A stretch of 64,000 nucleotides of DNA, taken from positions 3,100,001 through 3,164,000 of the forward strand of contig NZ_QYUN01000002.1 in NCBI RefSeq assembly GCF_003590875.1, given 5' to 3'. Shown here piece after piece: positions 43,736 through 52,584 of the stretch (within the stretch, counting starts at the first letter, position 1; the number at the start of each line of letters is the position of its first letter). This DNA comes from Noviherbaspirillum cavernae. Lineage in GTDB: Bacteria > Pseudomonadota > Gammaproteobacteria > Burkholderiales > Burkholderiaceae_D. A model generated the notes under the pieces. It worked only from the letters and a program-made list of their open reading frames with translations. It was not told the DNA's origin and did not search any database. Both the position numbers and the translations under genes were made by a program.

Positions 43736-44105
43736 ATGTGATACGGGCTGGATTCCGGCCGCTCTCGGGCGGCTGCCCCGCGTTCGGGAATTGGAAAAGC
43801 GGTGTGACGGAAATATTGACACAAGGCTAACATGATACTGCATCTTCGTTGCAGCCCGGAACCAGCGGTCGGAATACCTTGAAGCAAGGTACACCTGTAC
43901 TACGACGGAGTAACCGGAAAATGCCAACGACCGCCCCCCTTTGTCAAGATTCCTTACAAAGACAAAGGCACTTCCCGAATCCCGCCGCCAAGTTGTTGAT
44001 TTTCAAACATTATTAATTTGGCATTGTTTTTGCTAATCCAGCGCCCGAGCTTGCGAAAGCAGCTTTCCAACGATGGCTAATACAACACTCTTAAGGGATC
44101 AATCA
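43736..44105. other. 370-base intergenic region between divergent genes
   Basis: It separates the acyl carrier protein gene (minus) from the second PEP-CTERM gene (plus). It contains the strong sigma-54 promoter at 44018-44035 for the plus-strand gene. On the minus side no convincing promoter was recognised. The final 130 bases are AT-rich compared with both neighbours. Confidence 0.6.
44018..44035 (+). promoter_or_regulatory. sigma-54 (-24/-12) promoter of the choice-of-anchor PEP-CTERM gene
   Basis: TTGGCATTGTTTTTGCTA matches the -24/-12 consensus: TTGGCA with GG at 44020-44021, and TTGCT with GC at 44032-44033, 10 bases apart. The start of transcription would be near 44045, about 60 bases before the ATG at 44106. 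Its geometry is like the site before the other PEP-CTERM gene, pointing to PrsR. Confidence 0.88.
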
Positions 44106-44885
44106 ATGAAAATTACTTCACTCGTCATGGCATCGATACTTGCCCTGACAACGGCCTCGGCCAGCGCCATGGTCGTGACATCGTCAACCGATGCGACCGC
44201 CCTGGCAACCGCGCTTGGCGGCTCTGGCGTCACCATCAGCAATGCGACTTTTTCCTCGCTTGCCAGTTCCACGGCGGCAGGCACATTTACCGGTGCCGCA
44301 GATGCCATCGGTTTTGACAAGGGCGTGCTGCTGACCACCGGCACCGTCAATTGCGCACCCGGCCCGAACTCGCAATCCGGCTGCGGAATCGCCGGCGGCG
44401 ACACCACCTCTCTGAAATTCAAGTTCACCAGCTCGACCGGCAACCTGTTTTTCAAGTACGTTTTCGCGTCCGAAGAATATAACGAGTATGTCAACCAGTT
44501 CAACGACATGTTCGAGCTGCGGCTCAACGGGGTGAATATCGCAAAACTGCCGGGTAGCGGCGATGACGTGTCGATCAACAACGTCAACCTGAACAAGAAC
44601 AGCGCCTATTTCCGCAACAATGCCACAGGCGCATCCATCCCCTCCCTGCATCTGGATACGCAATACGACGGCCTCACAACTGTCTTGACCGCTTTTGCTA
44701 CCGGACTCAGCGGCACCAATGAGTTCGAGTTCCTGATCAAGGATCAAGGCGATTCGGAATGGGATTCCGGCGTATTCATCCAGGCCGGCACGTTCGCAAG
44801 CACCGATGTGCCAGAACCGGGCAGCCTCGCCTTGCTGGGCCTCGGCCTGGCCGGCCTCGTGGCTCGCAGGCGCAAGAAGGCATGA
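44106..44885 (+). CDS. choice-of-anchor L domain PEP-CTERM protein
   Basis: A 259-residue secreted protein. Signal peptide: about residues 1-21 (ASASA-M). The body resembles choice-of-anchor L domains: GFDKGVLLTTGTV near residue 70, LFFKYVFASEEYNEYVNQFND (about 114-134) and FEFLIKDQGDSEWDSGVFI near 207-225. The tail VPEPGSLALLGLGLAGLVARRRKKA includes the PEP motif at 236-238, a hydrophobic helix and a basic end, so it is an exosortase A substrate. The domain otherwise appears on surface proteins with various anchors. The ATG at 44106 has AAGGG upstream; a longer start at 44073 is less likely. It is monocistronic with its own promoter and terminator. Confidence 0.93.
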   Translation: MKITSLVMASILALTTASASAMVVTSSTDATALATALGGSGVTISNATFSSLASSTAAGTFTGAADAIGFDKGVLLTTGTVNCAPGPNSQSGCGIAGGDTTSLKFKFTSSTGNLFFKYVFASEEYNEYVNQFNDMFELRLNGVNIAKLPGSGDDVSINNVNLNKNSAYFRNNATGASIPSLHLDTQYDGLTTVLTAFATGLSGTNEFEFLIKDQGDSEWDSGVFIQAGTFASTDVPEPGSLALLGLGLAGLVARRRKKA

Positions 44886-44920
44886 CAGGCATGACGCGCG
44901 TGCAAAATTGAACCATTCGA

Positions 44921-44947
44921 TGGCGACCTGCGGGTCGCCATTTTTTT
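44921..44947 (+). terminator. intrinsic terminator of the choice-of-anchor PEP-CTERM gene
   Basis: TGGCGACC (44921-44928) and GGTCGCCA (44933-44940) form a perfect 8-bp stem with a 4-base loop, followed by seven T residues (44941-44947). It lies 36 bases past the stop codon. Confidence 0.92.
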
Positions 44948-45110
44948 ATGCGTCAAATACGGTGCCGGATGAAAGGTGACGGGAATACTGCAACAAATGC
45001 CGGTATTTAAAAATTTGCTGAATATCAAGAGCCTGCCTGCAACCTTTGCAAGAATTTGCCCTCCAACGCATTGGAAAACAATCCGTGACCGGCAGGGAGG
45101 GGACGACACA

Positions 45111-45446
45111 ATGACTGCAAGAAATCATTTACGCCGCAATGGCGTGCGCGAACCGGGGAAACATGCGCTTGCCTGCCCTTCCGGCAGCCTGCCATTCGGA
45201 CTTGGGCGGCACGCCCGGCAGCAACTGATTGCGGGCCGCACCGGCACGATTGCCGCCGTACTGGCATTCATTGCCTGTTATGCCTACGGCATTGCCACCC
45301 ATGGCGTCGTGCTTACCGTTGCGTTCGGCTGGCTGCCTGCCGCAATGGCGGCGTGGGCAACTGCCGTCGCGCTCGCTGGCGCCACGGCGGCTGTTTTGCG
45401 GTTCGCCACGCACGCATCCAGCCGCATGGCAACTCACCACTCCTGA
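45111..45446 (+). CDS. small putative membrane protein, function unknown
   Basis: A possible 111-residue protein. The ATG at 45111 has GAGGGG about 9 bases upstream. The N-terminal 50 residues are basic and Gly/Pro-rich; two hydrophobic stretches follow (TIAAVLAFIACYAYGIA and an Ala-rich helix around VLTVAFGWLPAAMAAWATAVAL). No family is recognised. It lies alone between the PEP-CTERM terminator and the housekeeping cluster. The frame is open further upstream, so the start may differ, and it could be a chance frame in GC-rich DNA. Confidence 0.45.
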   Translation: MTARNHLRRNGVREPGKHALACPSGSLPFGLGRHARQQLIAGRTGTIAAVLAFIACYAYGIATHGVVLTVAFGWLPAAMAAWATAVALAGATAAVLRFATHASSRMATHHS

Positions 45447-45503
45447 TGCCCCTCGGCGGACCGTCCGGCTCGCGCCGCCAAATGGCGGCACCGCTCTCGA
45501 TGA

Positions 45504-45509
45504 TATAAT
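45504..45509 (+). promoter_or_regulatory. possible -10 element upstream of the miaB cluster
   Basis: A TATAAT hexamer stands in the GC-rich gap 45447-45683, about 175 bases before the small periplasmic protein gene that precedes miaB. No good -35 box was found at the proper distance. The rest of the gap shows nothing else. Confidence 0.3.
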
Positions 45510-45683
45510 CGCCCCCATTTCCCCGCCTCCCGAGAACTGCCGCCGATTCAGCGGCAAGCCGTGGCGCAAGGCGTGAAAAGACAGCTTGAACCGGCCCGGC
45601 GGCTCCGCATTCCGCCTTCTCCCCTCCCCCGCGTGGATGCGCGATGGTCCCGATGATCGATTTACGACGAAACGAGGTTTGAT

Positions 45684-46022
45684 ATGTGGAGTCGACGTTT
45701 CCTGATTCTTCTCTTGTCGGCTGCCGTGACGCTTCCGGCATGGGCTTTCGAGCGCCCGTTTCCGCAGAACGCGCGACGCGGCACGATGACGCCCGCGCCG
45801 TATCCGGCAATCGTGCTCGACGGCGCAAAGCGTATCCTTTCACCGGGCGCACGCATCTGGAATCAGGAGAACCTGACCGAAACCCCGGCCTCGCTGCGCG
45901 GCAGCGATATGGCCGTGAATTACACCGAGAACGCGCAGGGCGAGATCGACCGCGTCTGGATACTGACGCAGGAAGAAGCGAGCCGTCCGCCCGCCAAATC
46001 GAAAGACAATTTGCAGCAATAG
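45684..46022 (+). CDS. small exported protein upstream of miaB, function unknown
   Basis: A 112-residue protein. It has a clear signal peptide ([22 protein letters not shown], cleavage near residue 21) and a mature part with [33 protein letters not shown] and [14 protein letters not shown], consistent with a small periplasmic beta-rich protein. The family is not recognised by name, although such a gene often precedes miaB in Burkholderiales. It ends 4 bases before the miaB start, so the two are probably co-transcribed. No cysteines or catalytic motif are seen. Confidence 0.8.
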   Translation: MWSRRFLILLLSAAVTLPAWAFERPFPQNARRGTMTPAPYPAIVLDGAKRILSPGARIWNQENLTETPASLRGSDMAVNYTENAQGEIDRVWILTQEEASRPPAKSKDNLQQ

Positions 46023-46026
46023 CTCC

Positions 46027-47388
46027 ATGAGTTCCATGTCCAGGAAAGTATTTATCAAGACCTTCGGCTGCCAGATGAACGAGTACGACTCGGACAAGAT
46101 GGCGGATGTGCTCAACGCTTCCGAGGGTCTGGTCAAGGCCGAGACGCCTGAAGAAGCCGATGTCATTTTGCTCAACACCTGTTCCGTGCGCGAGAAGGCG
46201 CAGGAAAAGGTGTTCTCCGACCTCGGGCGCCTGCGCGAACTGAAGCAGAAGAATCCCGACCTGGTGATCGGCGTCGGCGGCTGCGTTGCCTCGCAGGAAG
46301 GCGAAGCGATCGTCAAGCGCGCGCCCTACGTCGATGTGGTGTTCGGCCCGCAGACCCTGCACCGCCTGCCGGAACTGATCCGGCAGCGCCGCACGACCGG
46401 ACGGCCGCAAGTCGACATCAGCTTCCCGGAAATCGAGAAATTCGACCACCTGCCGCCGGCCAGGGTCGAGGGCGCATCCGCGTTCGTATCGATCATGGAG
46501 GGCTGCAGCAAATATTGCAGCTACTGCGTCGTGCCCTACACACGCGGCGAGGAAGTGTCGCGCCGCTTCGATGACGTGCTGGAGGAAGTGGCGGGTCTGG
46601 CGGCGCAAGGCGTGAAGGAAATCACGCTGCTGGGCCAGAACGTCAACGCGTATCGCGGCAAGATGAGCAGTGATTCGGCTGATGGCGAGATTGCCGATTT
46701 CGCGCTGCTGATCGAATACGTCGCCGAAGTCCCCGGCATCGAACGCATCCGCTTCGTCACCAGCCACCCGAAGGAATTCACGCAGCGCCTGATCGATACC
46801 TATGCCAAGGTGCCGAAGCTGGTCGATCATCTCTACCTGCCCGCGCAACACGGCTCGGACCGCATCCTGATGGCGATGAAACGCGGCTACACAGTGCTGG
46901 AGTACAAGTCGGTCATCCGCCGCCTGCGCGAGGTGCGTCCGAACATTGCGGTGTCCAGCGATTTCATCGTCGGCTTCCCCGGCGAAACGGAAGCGGACTT
47001 CGATGCCTTGATGAAGCTGATCAACGACATCGGCTACGACACCAGCTTCAGTTTCGTCTTCAGCCCGCGCCCCGGCACGCCGGCCGCCAATCTGGCCGAC
47101 GACACGCCGTATGAAGTGAAACTGAAGCGTCTGCAGCACCTGCAAGCCACCATCGAAGCGAATGCGCGCAAGATCAGCCAGAGCATGGTCGGCACGGTGC
47201 AGCGCATCCTGGTGGAAGGCCCCGCGAAGAAAGGCGACGGCGACTTGCAGGGCCGCACCGAAAACAACCGCGTCGTCAATTTCGCCGGCGGCCCGAATGC
47301 GGCACGGCTGATCGGTCAATTGATCGATGTCAGCATCACGCAGGCCTTCCCCTACTCCTTGCGTGGCGAACCCGTCATCAAACAGTGA
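46027..47388 (+). CDS. miaB: MiaB, tRNA-2-methylthio-N6-isopentenyladenosine synthase
   Basis: A 453-residue radical-SAM methylthiotransferase that modifies A37 of tRNAs reading UNN codons. The N-terminal UPF0004 domain has the three cluster cysteines Cys15 (GCQMNEYDS), Cys52 ([11 protein letters not shown]) and Cys86 (GGCVASQEG). The radical-SAM motif is GCSKYCSYC with Cys160, Cys164 and Cys167, and a TRAM domain closes the protein. Length is usual. It precedes the phoH-ybeY-corC-lnt cluster, an arrangement common in proteobacteria. An alternative ATG at codon 4 is possible. Confidence 0.97.
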   Translation: MSSMSRKVFIKTFGCQMNEYDSDKMADVLNASEGLVKAETPEEADVILLNTCSVREKAQEKVFSDLGRLRELKQKNPDLVIGVGGCVASQEGEAIVKRAPYVDVVFGPQTLHRLPELIRQRRTTGRPQVDISFPEIEKFDHLPPARVEGASAFVSIMEGCSKYCSYCVVPYTRGEEVSRRFDDVLEEVAGLAAQGVKEITLLGQNVNAYRGKMSSDSADGEIADFALLIEYVAEVPGIERIRFVTSHPKEFTQRLIDTYAKVPKLVDHLYLPAQHGSDRILMAMKRGYTVLEYKSVIRRLREVRPNIAVSSDFIVGFPGETEADFDALMKLINDIGYDTSFSFVFSPRPGTPAANLADDTPYEVKLKRLQHLQATIEANARKISQSMVGTVQRILVEGPAKKGDGDLQGRTENNRVVNFAGGPNAARLIGQLIDVSITQAFPYSLRGEPVIKQ

Positions 47389-47419
47389 GTCTCATACAGC
47401 GATACCGCGCATACACGTC

Positions 47420-48436
47420 TTGAACACCAAAACGCCCATTCACCCTCAGCAGTTCATCCCTCAACCGCTCGACAACAAGCGGCTCGCGCACCTGTGCGGG
47501 CCGATGGATGAAAACCTCCGCCAGATCTCCGCCGCACTGGACGTCACGATCTTTCGCCGTGGCGAGAAATTCGTCGTATCCGGCAACAACGCGGCGCAGG
47601 CCATCGAACTGCTCGAACGGTTTTATGAAGTCGCCGACCGCAACATTGCCGTTGAAGATATCCAGCTGGCTCTGGTCGAACAGCGCGCCGGTGCGCACAA
47701 AGACGTCAAGGCGAAGAAGAACGCCGACGAGGAATTCACCGAAGCACCCGTGCTGAAAACGCGCCGCAGCGACCTGCGCGGACGCACGCCGCATCAGAAC
47801 AAGTACATCAAGTCGATCCTCGAACACGACGTCACGTTCGGCATCGGCCCTGCCGGCACGGGGAAAACCTATCTGGCAGTCGCCTGCGCGGTCGATGCGC
47901 TGGAGCGCGATACAATCAAGCGCATCGTGCTGACCCGCCCGGCGGTCGAGGCAGGCGAACGGCTCGGCTTCCTGCCCGGCGATCTAGCGCAGAAGGTCGA
48001 CCCCTATCTGCGTCCGCTGTATGACGCCTTGTACGACCTGCTCGGCTTCGACCGCACGCAGAAGATGTTCGAGAAACAGGCGATTGAAATCGCGCCGCTG
48101 GCCTACATGCGCGGCCGCACCCTCAATCACGCGTTCATCATTCTCGACGAAGCGCAAAACACCACGCCGGAACAGATGAAAATGTTTCTGACACGCATCG
48201 GTTTCGGCAGCAAGGCCGTCGTCACCGGGGATGTCACGCAAATCGATTTGCAGCGCACGCAGAGAAGCGGCCTGATCGATGCCGCAAAAATTCTTCACGA
48301 TGTGCGCGGCATCGCCTTCACGCATTTCACCAGTGCCGACGTGGTGCGGCATCCGCTGGTAGCGCGGATCGTCGATGCCTATGAAGCAGTCACGCCAACG
48401 ACCAGCGCAACGCTCAGAAATGCCGCCAAAAAATAA
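47420..48436 (+). CDS. ybeZ: PhoH-like ATPase (YbeZ)
   Basis: A 338-residue PhoH-family NTPase. The P-loop GPAGTGKT is at 143-150, with [22 protein letters not shown] after it, and the Walker B region [21 protein letters not shown]. The family is linked with YbeY in ribosome and RNA metabolism; its gene overlaps ybeY by 17 nt. The start is set at TTG 47420 because the sequence from there ([18 protein letters not shown]) resembles the usual N-terminus and is too far from any ATG; the first ATG in frame, at 47504, would truncate the conserved N-terminal region. No clear ribosome-binding site is visible. Confidence 0.92.
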   Translation: MNTKTPIHPQQFIPQPLDNKRLAHLCGPMDENLRQISAALDVTIFRRGEKFVVSGNNAAQAIELLERFYEVADRNIAVEDIQLALVEQRAGAHKDVKAKKNADEEFTEAPVLKTRRSDLRGRTPHQNKYIKSILEHDVTFGIGPAGTGKTYLAVACAVDALERDTIKRIVLTRPAVEAGERLGFLPGDLAQKVDPYLRPLYDALYDLLGFDRTQKMFEKQAIEIAPLAYMRGRTLNHAFIILDEAQNTTPEQMKMFLTRIGFGSKAVVTGDVTQIDLQRTQRSGLIDAAKILHDVRGIAFTHFTSADVVRHPLVARIVDAYEAVTPTTSATLRNAAKK

Positions 48437-48878
48437 GCTCGCTCTTTCCGTCCAGTATCCCGACCCCCGCCTGAAGGAACTGATCCCGCGCACGCAGTTG
48501 CGCCGCTGGATACAGGCGGCCCTGTTCGCGCCGGCAGAGTTGACCATTCGCTTCGTCGATGCGGAAGAAGGCCGCACCTTGAACCGCGACTACCGTGAAA
48601 AGGATTACGCGACCAACGTGCTGACCTTTGCCTATACGGAAGACGAGGATGCCGAGGTGACGCAGGCAGACATCATCTTGTGTACCGACGTGCTGCAACG
48701 CGAAGCTGCCGAACAGAAAAAATCCGTTGATGTCCATGTGGCGCATCTGCTTGTCCATGGCGTGCTGCATGCCCAGGGCTATGACCACGAGGCCGATGAC
48801 GAAGCCGCAGAAATGGAAGCGCTGGAGATCGAGATCCTTGCGACCCTGGGTTTTGCCAACCCTTACGCGAATGCCTGA
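48420..48878 (+). CDS. ybeY: YbeY endoribonuclease / rRNA maturation factor
   Basis: A 152-residue zinc-dependent RNase acting in 16S rRNA 3'-end maturation and ribosome quality control. The zinc-binding motif is [11 protein letters not shown] with His113, His117 and His123. The TNVLTFAY segment is typical of the family. The ATG at 48420 lies inside the end of ybeZ, with a 17-nt overlap; a longer start would carry residues with no family resemblance. It belongs to the conserved ybeZ-ybeY-corC-lnt cluster. Confidence 0.95.
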   Translation: MPPKNKLALSVQYPDPRLKELIPRTQLRRWIQAALFAPAELTIRFVDAEEGRTLNRDYREKDYATNVLTFAYTEDEDAEVTQADIILCTDVLQREAAEQKKSVDVHVAHLLVHGVLHAQGYDHEADDEAAEMEALEIEILATLGFANPYANA

Positions 48879-48988
48879 CCGCATCCTGGATATTTGGCAA
48901 ACCGTCTTGACAACTTTTGTGGTCCGCCGCTCATTTGTTGTATCCTGTCTTTCGTTAAAACCACTTCCCCACAACGGCTGTACGCCAT

Positions 48989-49873
48989 ATGCAAGATCAC
49001 CCTAGTGGTGCCAAACTCCTTGACACCAAACCGCAGCGGTCACTGTTCGAACGCCTGACCGCACTCATTTCCCCTGAACCAGAAGATCGCGCCGAGCTGC
49101 TTCACATCCTGCACGACGCGCATGAACGCCATCTGATCGATGCCGATGCGCTGTCGATGATCGAGGGCGTGTTCCAGGTTTCCGACCTGTCCGCCAGCGA
49201 CATCATGGTGCCGCGCCCGCAGATGGATGTCATCGACGTCACCCAACCGATCGAGGAGTGGCTGCCGCTCGTCCTGAAGACATCGCACTCCCGCTTCCCT
49301 GCAGTGGAAGGCGAACGCGACAAGGTGATCGGCATTCTGCTGGCGAAGGATCTGCTGCGCTACTACGCCGACGAATCCTTCGACGTGCGCGGCATGCTGC
49401 GCCCCGCCGTCTTCATTCCAGAATCGAAGCGACTCAACGTCTTGCTGCGCGACTTCCGCGCGACCCGCAACCACATGGCGATCGTGGTCGATGAATACGG
49501 CGGCGTGGCCGGACTGCTGACGATCGAAGACGTGCTCGAGCAGATCGTCGGTGACATCGAAGACGAGTACGATTTCGACGATGATGCCGACAACATTCTG
49601 CCGATCCGGGACGGCGCGCGCGGTGCACGCTGGCGCGTCAATGCCTTGACCGAGATCGAACAGTTCAACGAAATATTCGGCACGGCATTCTCCGACAAGG
49701 ACGTCGATACCATCGGCGGATTGATCGCAGATCATCTCGGCCGTGTGCCCGGCAAGGGCGATGTCGTCGAGGTCGACGACCTGCGATTCGAAGTATTGCG
49801 CGCCGACGCCCGCCAGGTGCATGTGCTGCTGGTGGAAAAGCTGATCGAAGCGGCCGCTGCGCGCGCGTCCTGA
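48989..49873 (+). CDS. corC: CorC/HlyC-type CBS-domain protein
   Basis: A 294-residue protein with a CBS pair (about 70-195) introduced by SDIMVPRPQMDVIDV, the ADVERGGVAG-like signature written as VVDEYGGVAGLLTIEDVLEQIVGDIEDEYD, and a C-terminal CorC domain (about 210-290: WRVNALTEIEQFNEIFG... DTIGGLI). There is no membrane domain, so it is the soluble CorC type linked with magnesium or cobalt efflux. It lies between ybeY and lnt, as in many proteobacteria. Its role as transport partner or regulator is taken from the family. Confidence 0.94.
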   Translation: MQDHPSGAKLLDTKPQRSLFERLTALISPEPEDRAELLHILHDAHERHLIDADALSMIEGVFQVSDLSASDIMVPRPQMDVIDVTQPIEEWLPLVLKTSHSRFPAVEGERDKVIGILLAKDLLRYYADESFDVRGMLRPAVFIPESKRLNVLLRDFRATRNHMAIVVDEYGGVAGLLTIEDVLEQIVGDIEDEYDFDDDADNILPIRDGARGARWRVNALTEIEQFNEIFGTAFSDKDVDTIGGLIADHLGRVPGKGDVVEVDDLRFEVLRADARQVHVLLVEKLIEAAAARAS

Positions 49874-49969
49874 GCACGCGCCGAGCCGGCACCGTGAATG
49901 AACAGGCAGCCGGCTGACTGCCTGTCGTGTACGATGTGGCGCACATCCCCACAACAACAAACAAGACGC

Positions 49970-51523
49970 GTGGATATCCGCTCACTTCCTGCATCTCGAT
50001 TCGCTCCGCTGCTCGTCCTGCTCCTTGGCGCAGTCAACGTCTTTGCGTTCGCGCCCTTCGGCGTCTGGCCGCTGCAGATCGCCACGCTGGCGCTGGTATT
50101 CGGCTTCGTGCTGCGTGCGCCTTCCATCAGGCGCGGCGCGCTGCTCGGATGGGCATACGGTACCGGCTGGTTGATCGCCGGCACCTGGTGGCTGTACATC
50201 AGCATGCACCAGTACGGCGGCATGCCCTCGCTGCTGGCGGCGCTTGCGGTCGCCTTGCTGGGTGCCAGTTTGAGCCTGCTCGCCGGGCTTGCAACGGGCA
50301 TCGGCACATGGCTGCGGCAGCGCTGGCAATTGTCGGATGCCGCATCGCTGCTGCTGGTGCTTCCTGCCTTGTGGGCGCTCGCCGAATGGTCGCGCGGCTG
50401 GGTGTTCACCGGCTTTCCGTGGGTGAGCGGCGGTTATGCGCACACCGGCGGGCCGCTCGCGGGCTTTGCTCCGCTGGTGGGCGTGTATGGATTGGCCCTG
50501 ATCGCCGCATGGATCGCGGGCTGTCTGGCATTGGCGGCGCAAAGGAAATCAGCGATCGCCCTCGCAGTCGTGGCCCTCGCCGCCGGCTATGGACTGAAGA
50601 CCATCGGCTGGACCGAGATGCATGGCAAGCCGATGTCCGTTCGCCTCCTGCAGGGCAACGTGCCGCAGGAAATGAAGTTCGCGCCCGAACAGATCGAAAC
50701 CACGCTCGCGCTGTATCACGACATGATCAGCGCCGCACCCGCAGACCTGATCGCCACACCGGAAACCGCGATTCCGCTTTTGTCACGTCAGTTACCGCCG
50801 GATTACATCGGACGTTTGGCGAATTTTGTGCAGCAAACGAACAGCCATCTGCTGCTCGGCATTCCGGTCAGCGACGGGCCGACGCGATATGCGAACAGCG
50901 TGGTCGGCCTTGCCCCCTCGTCCGCTGCGACGTTTTATCGCTACGACAAGCATCATCTGGTTCCGTTCGGCGAATTCATTCCACCCGGCTTTCGCTGGTT
51001 CGTGAATCTGATGAACATCCCGCTCGGCGACTTCACGCGCGGCAAGCTGTTGCAGGTGCCGTTCGCGGTGAACGATCAGCGGGTGCTGCCGAATATTTGC
51101 TACGAGGATTTGTTCGGCGAGGAAATCGCGGCACAGTTGGCGGCCAGCCGGCATGCGGACATGCCGGAAGCCACGGTACTGCTGAACATGTCCAATATCG
51201 CGTGGTTCGGCGACTCGATCGCCCTGCCGCAGCACTTGCAGATTTCGCAAATGCGCTCGCTGGAAACCGGTCGCCCGATGCTGCGCGCGACCAATACCGG
51301 CGCAACCGCCGTCATCAACGCGAGGGGTGAGGTGGTCGCGCAACTGCCCCCCTTCCAACGCAGCACGCTGGCCGCAACCGTGCAAGGCTACAAGGGCCTG
51401 ACACCCTATGTCAGACTTGGCAACAAGCCGGTGATTGCACTCGCGTTGCTCATGCTGGGCGCAGCCTGGTTGGCACGCCGCAAGAGCGGCGGTAAATCGC
51501 AAAAGCCCCCCAAAAACCGCTAG
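49970..51523 (+). CDS. lnt: apolipoprotein N-acyltransferase
   Basis: A 517-residue inner-membrane enzyme that adds the third acyl chain to lipoproteins. About six N-terminal transmembrane segments precede a C-terminal nitrilase domain with the triad Glu265 (ATPETAIP), Lys327 (YDKHHLVPFGEF) and Cys377 (NICYEDLF). The spacing agrees with E. coli Lnt (Glu267, Lys335, Cys387). The start is uncertain: GTG at 49970 gives a family-like N-terminus (DIRSLPASRFAPLL), while an ATG at 49934 is the longer option; neither has a clear ribosome-binding site. Needed for the lipoproteins encoded here, including the polysaccharide export protein. Confidence 0.93.
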   Translation: MDIRSLPASRFAPLLVLLLGAVNVFAFAPFGVWPLQIATLALVFGFVLRAPSIRRGALLGWAYGTGWLIAGTWWLYISMHQYGGMPSLLAALAVALLGASLSLLAGLATGIGTWLRQRWQLSDAASLLLVLPALWALAEWSRGWVFTGFPWVSGGYAHTGGPLAGFAPLVGVYGLALIAAWIAGCLALAAQRKSAIALAVVALAAGYGLKTIGWTEMHGKPMSVRLLQGNVPQEMKFAPEQIETTLALYHDMISAAPADLIATPETAIPLLSRQLPPDYIGRLANFVQQTNSHLLLGIPVSDGPTRYANSVVGLAPSSAATFYRYDKHHLVPFGEFIPPGFRWFVNLMNIPLGDFTRGKLLQVPFAVNDQRVLPNICYEDLFGEEIAAQLAASRHADMPEATVLLNMSNIAWFGDSIALPQHLQISQMRSLETGRPMLRATNTGATAVINARGEVVAQLPPFQRSTLAATVQGYKGLTPYVRLGNKPVIALALLMLGAAWLARRKSGGKSQKPPKNR

Positions 51524-51595
51524 AATCTACTGTTTCAGCGGATTCCCCCACATCAAGGCTCAACCCGGCAATCGCGCCGGGTCGGGAACAAGAAC

Positions 51596-52507
51596 ATGCT
51601 TACATTTCAACAAGTCATTCTCAAGCTGCAAGAGTATTGGGATGCGCAAGGTTGCGCTCTGCTCCAACCCTATGACATGGAAGTCGGCGCGGGCACCTCG
51701 CATACGGCGACCTTTCTGCGCGCAATCGGTCCGGAACCCTGGCGCGCCGCTTACGTGCAGCCATCGCGCCGGCCGAAGGATGGCCGCTACGGCGAGAATC
51801 CGAATCGCATGCAGCATTACTACCAGTACCAGGTAGTGCTGAAACCGGCGCCCGAAAACATTCTCGACCTCTATCTCGGCTCGCTCGAAGCGCTCGGACT
51901 GAATCTCAAGCAGAACGACGTGCGTTTCGTCGAGGACGACTGGGAAAATCCGACGCTGGGCGCGTGGGGTCTCGGCTGGGAAGTGTGGCTGAACGGCATG
52001 GAAGTGACGCAATTCACCTACTTCCAGCAAGTCGGCGGACTCGATTGCAAACCGGTGCTGGGTGAAATCACGTACGGCATCGAGCGGCTCGCGATGTACC
52101 TGCAAGGCGTCGAGAACGTGTACGACCTGGTGTGGACCGAATGGCAGGAAAACGGCATCACGAAACGCCTGACCTACGGCGACGTGTTCCATCAGAATGA
52201 AGTCGAGCAATCGACCTTCAACTTCGAGCACTCCAACACGGAATTCCTGTTCTCGCTGTTCGGCAACTACGAATCCGAAGCAAAGCGCCTGCTGGAAGTG
52301 CCGCTGGCGCTGCCCGCCTACGAAATGATTCTGAAGGCTGCACATACCTTCAACCTGCTGGATGCGCGCGGCGCGATCTCCGTCACCGAGCGCGCGGCGT
52401 ATATCGGCCGCATCCGCAATCTGTCGCGTGCGGTGGCGCAGGCGTATCACGAATCGCGCGAGAAGCTCGGCTTCCCGATGCTCGGAGATGCGCGCCAGGC
52501 GGCATGA
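51596..52507 (+). CDS. glyQ: glycyl-tRNA synthetase alpha subunit
   Basis: A 303-residue subunit of the bacterial alpha2beta2 glycyl-tRNA synthetase; it holds the class II catalytic site that activates glycine. Landmarks are [18 protein letters not shown] at the start, [33 protein letters not shown] (motif 2-like) and [19 protein letters not shown] motif 3 (as [17 protein letters not shown]). Length is usual. The beta subunit follows after 77 bases containing two hairpins. The short leader 51524-51595 also holds a CCCGGC/GCCGGG hairpin just upstream of the start. Confidence 0.98.
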   Translation: MLTFQQVILKLQEYWDAQGCALLQPYDMEVGAGTSHTATFLRAIGPEPWRAAYVQPSRRPKDGRYGENPNRMQHYYQYQVVLKPAPENILDLYLGSLEALGLNLKQNDVRFVEDDWENPTLGAWGLGWEVWLNGMEVTQFTYFQQVGGLDCKPVLGEITYGIERLAMYLQGVENVYDLVWTEWQENGITKRLTYGDVFHQNEVEQSTFNFEHSNTEFLFSLFGNYESEAKRLLEVPLALPAYEMILKAAHTFNLLDARGAISVTERAAYIGRIRNLSRAVAQAYHESREKLGFPMLGDARQAA

Positions 52508-52508
52508 A

Positions 52509-52570
52509 GATGCCGAAGTTCGGCATCGTCGATATCCATCAAGACACTCGATTCCGGCTTTCTCCGGAAT
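52509..52570. repeat. two hairpins in the glyQ-glyS spacer
   Basis: GATGCCGAA/TTCGGCATC (52509-52527, one-base loop) and ATTCCGG/CCGGAAT (52551-52570, six-base loop) are both perfect. The second resembles dispersed palindromic repeats common in proteobacteria. There is no T-run, so they may stabilise mRNA ends or tune the subunit ratio rather than terminate. Confidence 0.5.
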
Positions 52571-52584
52571 GACGATAAAAAGAC

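Noticed and set aside
43797..43830. TTGACA in the gap before the choice-of-anchor gene as a sigma-70 promoter
   Set aside because: No acceptable -10 sequence follows at 16-18 bases, and the gene already has a strong sigma-54 site closer to its start.
43736..43927. N-terminal extension of the acyl carrier protein gene
   Set aside because: The extra 64 residues have no acyl carrier protein character, and ATG at 43735 gives the standard length.
45313..47319. A 668-codon minus-strand frame opposite miaB
   Set aside because: It mirrors miaB, whose cluster cysteines are intact. The product is compositionally odd.
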